IMG/VR virus record: IMGVR_UViG_3300027734_000197
Span: 1-33,631 of that record
Origin: a virus
Reading direction: 5' to 3' (one strand)
DNA length: 33,631 nucleotides
Shown: in pieces, positions 30,716 through 33,631 of the stretch
How the letters are laid out: each line of letters starts with the position of its first letter
Position numbering within the stretch: position 1 is the stretch's first letter
Notes under the pieces: generated by a model
Databases searched by the model: none
Told to the model about the DNA's origin: nothing
What the model saw: the letters and a program-made list of their open reading frames with translations, nothing else
Program-made: the position numbers and the translations under genes

Positions 30716-32536
30716 ATGAAACCTGTTTATCTTGATTTTGAAACAATGGCTATTGGCCCACGGCCGGAGTATCCTCCGGTGCCAGTTGGCTTGGCCGTCT
30801 ACGACCCTGAAGGTGAATACCCAGATGGCTACCACGCCTTTGGCCACCTCACAGGCAATAACACAACGCAGTCAGCTGTTAAAGCTATGATGGAGTTGAT
30901 CTATGCTAGCGGTCGCGATATCTGCTTTCATAACGCTATGTTTGACCTTGATGTTGCTGAGACTCATTTGGATATACCCATCCCTCAGGACACCACAGTC
31001 ATACATGATACTCTTATACTTGCTTTTCTCCACGATCCTCACGTTCAATCTCTTTCCTTAAAAGACTTGGTTGTCACTTGGAGCTTGGACACACCTAATG
31101 AAAGGGATGAGCTGAAGGAGTGGATCCTTGCTAATGTCGATGAGGCACGTCGTAAAAAGTCTACGTGGGGTGCATACATTTCCCGCGGCCCCGTGGAATT
31201 GGTTGGCAAATACGCCGCAGCTGATGTACGGCTTACAAGCAAGCTTTATGAGTATCTCAGCGAGCAGGTTTTACCCGCACAGCAGGAGGCTTACCACCGT
31301 GAGGTGGCTTTGATTCCAATGTTACTTGAAAACTCCCGGTTAGGTGTAAGGGTTGATCGAGTCGGTTTGCAAAAAGCAAAAGAGCAAGCAGTAATAGATA
31401 TTGAAAAGTGTAATGTTTGGGTTCGTGCATTGTTAGGTTCTCCTGATTTGAATCTTGACAGCGATAAAGAGCTGGTCAATAGTATTTATCCCACAGAATA
31501 CTGGATCAAAGATAATGGGTGGCCTACCACGGATAAGGGCCAACCTAGGGCAGACAAGGAAACCTTTGAAGAACTAATCACCCATACGGAGTTAAAAGAT
31601 GTCCTCAGATATAGAGCCAACCTATCAACATGTTTGTCAACTTTCATTGAGCCCTGGTTACAAGCTTCTGCATCTACAGGTCGAATCTACACCAACTGGA
31701 ACAGTGTACGAGGTGAACGTGGGGGCACACGAACCGGCAGATTATCCTCAACCCCAAACTTTCAAAATGCGCCTGTCCGTTACCCGAAAGTTGGGATCCC
31801 ACCCGACTTGGATGTGGCAACCCTCCCACTCATCCGAAGCTTCATCCTAGCCGATGAAGGGCATAAGCTAATTGCGTGTGACTTCAACGCTCAAGAGCTG
31901 CGTATCTTTGCGCACTTTGAAGGCGGTGATTTGATGAAGCAATATCAAGCCGATGCTCGTGCTGATCTGCATACTTACGCTGCCAAGATGATGACTGAGG
32001 CCAGCGGCCGTGAGGTGTCAAGGACTTACTCCAAAGGCGTATCATTTGCTATTCTTTATGGCGCTGGGCCTAAGAAAATCAGTGAAATGCTTGAGGTGGA
32101 TTATGAAATGGCAAAGACATTGATGGATGCGTATACCACCGCCGTGGCTCCGGGCCTCAAGATAATGCAATCAACAATGCGGACAAGGTATAAATTGAAC
32201 CAACCATTGAAAACCATTGGCGGGCGTCTGATCAAGATGGAACCGCCCAAGATTATCAATGGCCGTCTGCGTGAGTTCGACTACAAAGGGGTTAACCTTT
32301 TAATTCAAGGCTCCGCGGCTGATCAGGCCAAGGCCGCCATGCTGCTATACCAAAGCAAACGTCAGGGTAGTAGGCTTCTGCTTAGTGTGCATGATGAGCT
32401 GGTTATCTCAGCTCCTGAAGAGCATGTGGTACGTGAGGCTGAATGCCTGACATGGTCTATGTGCAATGCAATAACAATGGATGTGCCTATGGTTAGTGAT
32501 TACAAAATCGGCAATACGTATCAGGAGGTCAAATGA
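30716..32536 (+). CDS. polA: Family A DNA polymerase with 3'-5' exonuclease domain
   Basis: 606 residues. Exonuclease: YLDFET (D7, E9), FHNAMFD (D77), KYAAAD (D170). Polymerase: motif A CDFNAQELR (D389, E394), motif B R436-x3-K440-x3-F444-x3-Y448-G449 (RTYSKGVSFAILYG), motif C SVHDE (H559, D560, E561). No 5'-3' exonuclease domain. The residue matching E. coli Pol I 762 is Phe. It replicates the phage genome with the primase-helicase coded on the other strand. No ribosome site is seen upstream, but later in-frame starts would delete exonuclease motif I. The stop overlaps the microprotein start. Confidence 0.93.
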   Translation: MKPVYLDFETMAIGPRPEYPPVPVGLAVYDPEGEYPDGYHAFGHLTGNNTTQSAVKAMMELIYASGRDICFHNAMFDLDVAETHLDIPIPQDTTVIHDTLILAFLHDPHVQSLSLKDLVVTWSLDTPNERDELKEWILANVDEARRKKSTWGAYISRGPVELVGKYAAADVRLTSKLYEYLSEQVLPAQQEAYHREVALIPMLLENSRLGVRVDRVGLQKAKEQAVIDIEKCNVWVRALLGSPDLNLDSDKELVNSIYPTEYWIKDNGWPTTDKGQPRADKETFEELITHTELKDVLRYRANLSTCLSTFIEPWLQASASTGRIYTNWNSVRGERGGTRTGRLSSTPNFQNAPVRYPKVGIPPDLDVATLPLIRSFILADEGHKLIACDFNAQELRIFAHFEGGDLMKQYQADARADLHTYAAKMMTEASGREVSRTYSKGVSFAILYGAGPKKISEMLEVDYEMAKTLMDAYTTAVAPGLKIMQSTMRTRYKLNQPLKTIGGRLIKMEPPKIINGRLREFDYKGVNLLIQGSAADQAKAAMLLYQSKRQGSRLLLSVHDELVISAPEEHVVREAECLTWSMCNAITMDVPMVSDYKIGNTYQEVK

Positions 32537-32625
32537 TGACACGCATAGAAAAGTTTGAAAGAGTTGTGTTCCTTGTAGGCATTATTGTTGTGTTGATGGA
32601 TCTTTACGTGTGGAGGCCGTTATGA
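32533..32625 (+). CDS. 30-residue single-span membrane microprotein
   Basis: A short frame MMTRIEKFERVVFLVGIIVVLMDLYVWRPL with a very strong AGGAGG site 4 nt before the first ATG (7 nt before a second). The ATG overlaps the polymerase stop and the stop overlaps the next start (ATGA), so it is embedded in the operon. Residues about 11-26 form one hydrophobic span, with basic residues (R4, K7, R10) at the N-terminal side. No family is recognised. It may act at the host membrane; a link to lysis, host takeover or anchoring is speculative. Confidence 0.6.
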   Translation: MMTRIEKFERVVFLVGIIVVLMDLYVWRPL

Positions 32626-32840
32626 CTGCAGAAGATGAAGCATTTGATGAGCTTGAAAAAGCATTGGGCTGGCGCAAACGGCAAGTAGTTATGAAACAGC
32701 TTGACCCCATCTCAAATAAGATCAGAAACGACGCGCTTGAAGAAGTGGCAAAAGAAGTTGGCAACTTCAAAGCATTTGAAAAAGATACTATGGCAAGCTT
32801 TGCCGCATATATAAGGAGTATGAAAGGTGCCCAGACCTAA
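32622..32840 (+). CDS. Small helical early protein (72 aa)
   Basis: Starts MTAEDEAFDELEKALGWRKRQVVMKQLDP with GGAGG five nt upstream; this ATG is favoured over an upstream GTG because of that site and the 4-bp overlap. Mostly helical and charged (SNKIRNDALEEVAKEVGNFKAFEKDTMASFAAYIRSMKG). No family is recognised. It overlaps the next gene by 14 bp. Confidence 0.68.
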   Translation: MTAEDEAFDELEKALGWRKRQVVMKQLDPISNKIRNDALEEVAKEVGNFKAFEKDTMASFAAYIRSMKGAQT

Positions 32841-33021
32841 ACCGCCTGAGCCTTTGCTAGGCAGACAAGTACGGATGTCAGATAGACAATGGATTATTTT
32901 TAATCATCTTGGCGGTGCTGAGTGGTTAAGACAGTTGCTAGATAAAAAAGACCCGTTCCCTAAACAATACTATGAAAAACAACAAAATGCACATAATGGA
33001 ACTAATGACCTACGATCATGA
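32827..33021 (+). CDS. Small early protein, possible DNA-binding (64 aa)
   Basis: GTG start (GGAG 8 nt upstream). Sequence PRPKPPEPLLGRQVRMSDRQWIIFNHLGGAEWLRQLLDKK looks like a short basic protein with a helix-rich core similar to 'MSDRQW..F..LGGAEWLR' proteins found in phages and bacteria, reminiscent of ribbon-helix-helix repressors. The DNA-binding idea is an inference from that resemblance. Confidence 0.6.
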   Translation: MPRPKPPEPLLGRQVRMSDRQWIIFNHLGGAEWLRQLLDKKDPFPKQYYEKQQNAHNGTNDLRS

Positions 33022-33220
33022 AAAGAATTGCTTTGTTGCAAAAGACAATAAGCCTACTGTTGCGCTTGACCCTTGGGATGAGTTGGCACAAGTAAAAAGG
33101 CCTAGCATCTTTTTGCAAGATGTTAGATTTCGTAGCCGTAATGGCATGCAACAAGTAAAGTTAGTTGCCGCAAACCCAAAGCCCTTCTTCCCTTACACTG
33201 ATACTCTGAAAGACAAGTGA
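32972..33220 (+). CDS. Small hypothetical early protein (82 aa or shorter)
   Basis: The frame starts at 32,972 but in-frame ATGs at 32,987, 32,996 and 33,005 are also possible; none has a strong ribosome site, and 33,005 would shorten the overlap with the preceding gene from 50 to 17 bp. The shared part, MTYDHEKNCFVAKDNKPTVALDPWDEL..., has no recognised motif. Its stop overlaps the nuclease start by 1 bp (TGATG). Confidence 0.6.
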   Translation: MKNNKMHIMELMTYDHEKNCFVAKDNKPTVALDPWDELAQVKRPSIFLQDVRFRSRNGMQQVKLVAANPKPFFPYTDTLKDK

Positions 33221-33631
33221 TGGCATACTCAAACTCATCAATCAAAACTTACGAAGATTGCCCTTACAAGTACAAGCTGACTCGCATTGAGCATCGACAT
33301 GAGCCAGCCGGTGATGCCGCAACACGTGGCAAAATGATTCACGCAGAGTTTGAGGATGCTTTGATCAATCTCAATCTGATTCCAGATGAACATAAATACT
33401 GGTTCCCTTATCTTGAAGAGCTTGTTGCAAAGAAAACACGCAGTGAGGTAGAGTTTGCTGTGACCAAAGATTGGCAACCATGTGACTTCAAGGCCCCCGA
33501 GGCTTGGGTAAGGGGTATCTATGATGCTGTGTACTTTGATGGCCCCAGAGCCCACGTCCTCGACTGGAAGACCGGCAAAGAGCGTGAGTATGGTGAGCAA
33601 TTAAAGTTGTATGCAACAATCATCTTGGCTA
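33220..33631 (+). CDS. PD-(D/E)XK nuclease, RecB/Cas4-like (cut by window edge)
   Basis: The visible 137 residues begin MAYSNSSIKTYEDCPYKYKLTRIEH, then RGKMIHAEFEDAL (37-49), EVEFAV (76-81), WVRGIYDAVYFDG (96-108) and HVLDWKTGKEREYGEQLKLYATII. D115 and K117 of VLDWKTG, with the earlier D102 and E/H residues, match the PD-(D/E)XK core of RecB-family exonucleases (PDDEXK_1). In phages such proteins recombine or degrade DNA. The C-terminus lies beyond the right edge. A Cas4-type iron-sulphur cluster cannot be judged because the distal cysteines would be outside. Confidence 0.8.
   Translation, partial: MAYSNSSIKTYEDCPYKYKLTRIEHRHEPAGDAATRGKMIHAEFEDALINLNLIPDEHKYWFPYLEELVAKKTRSEVEFAVTKDWQPCDFKAPEAWVRGIYDAVYFDGPRAHVLDWKTGKEREYGEQLKLYATIILA

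Noticed and set aside
33238-33600. 120-residue leftward frame opposite the nuclease
   Set aside because: Antisense of a PD-(D/E)XK protein with recognisable motifs.
1-33631. Diversity-generating retroelement acting on the adhesins
   Set aside because: No reverse transcriptase, and no template/variable repeat pair with adenine-specific differences is seen in the window; a TR outside cannot be excluded.
1-33631. tRNA genes, integrase, holin/endolysin
   Set aside because: No cloverleaf-like segment, recombinase motif or lysis cassette was found in the intergenic or coding sequence here.

Overview
The window is part of the genome of a tailed double-stranded DNA phage (Caudoviricetes). The gene set points to a short-tailed, podovirus-like virion. 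It has a terminase, a P22-type portal, a scaffold, a Mu gpT-like major capsid protein, a P22 gp4-like tail accessory factor and a block of receptor-binding fibres. I see no tape-measure, tail-tube or tail-sheath gene. There is also no integrase, repressor or lysis gene here, so lifestyle is not settled, although the family A DNA polymerase has Phe at the position linked to virulent phages. Shine-Dalgarno-type ribosome sites and a phage-encoded GroES-like co-chaperonin indicate a bacterial host with GroEL. The host cannot be named from the sequence; the style is that of freshwater environmental phages (inference).

Leftward (late) block, about 1-24,400, minus strand, read from right to left. 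TerS (24,357) and TerL come first. They are followed by a 1,953-residue protein of unknown function lying between the terminase and the portal. Next come the portal, two small genes, the GroES-like protein, the scaffold, a conserved unknown, a conserved structural protein, the major capsid protein, four small structural or basic proteins, the gp4-like tail accessory factor, a Cys4 zinc protein, a 994-residue repetitive fibre, two further fibre or virion proteins, and an adhesin cassette of paralogous fibronectin-type III/polyglycine genes that runs off the left edge. Genes are tightly packed, usually with 1-20 bp gaps or short overlaps.

Switch region, about 24,400-27,110. A leftward primase-helicase (24,577-26,664) is bracketed by copies of the same GGTAACA motif. 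To its left is a dense array with a perfect 14-bp inverted repeat around a very AT-rich core, a candidate origin or late control site. To its right is an approximately 310-bp divergent intergenic region holding a good rightward promoter, a palindromic operator candidate and a 5' leader hairpin.

Rightward (early/replication) block, 27,112 to the right edge. It starts with a DUF932 protein, followed by a hairpin terminator. Then come a conserved His-rich phage protein, two unknowns flanking a MazG/PRA-PH-like nucleotide pyrophosphohydrolase, a Cys4 protein that may bind DNA, a family A DNA polymerase with a 3'-5' exonuclease domain, a 30-residue membrane microprotein, three small unknowns and a PD-(D/E)XK nuclease cut by the window edge. 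Together these supply nucleotide handling, replication and recombination/processing functions.

Most worth a second look: the GGTAACA array flanking the primase, the giant protein with its predicted domains, the interchangeable-looking adhesin cassette, the carbohydrate-binding-like insertion in the gp4 homologue, the repeated 'GGxV' motif shared by several late proteins, and the 30-residue membrane protein.
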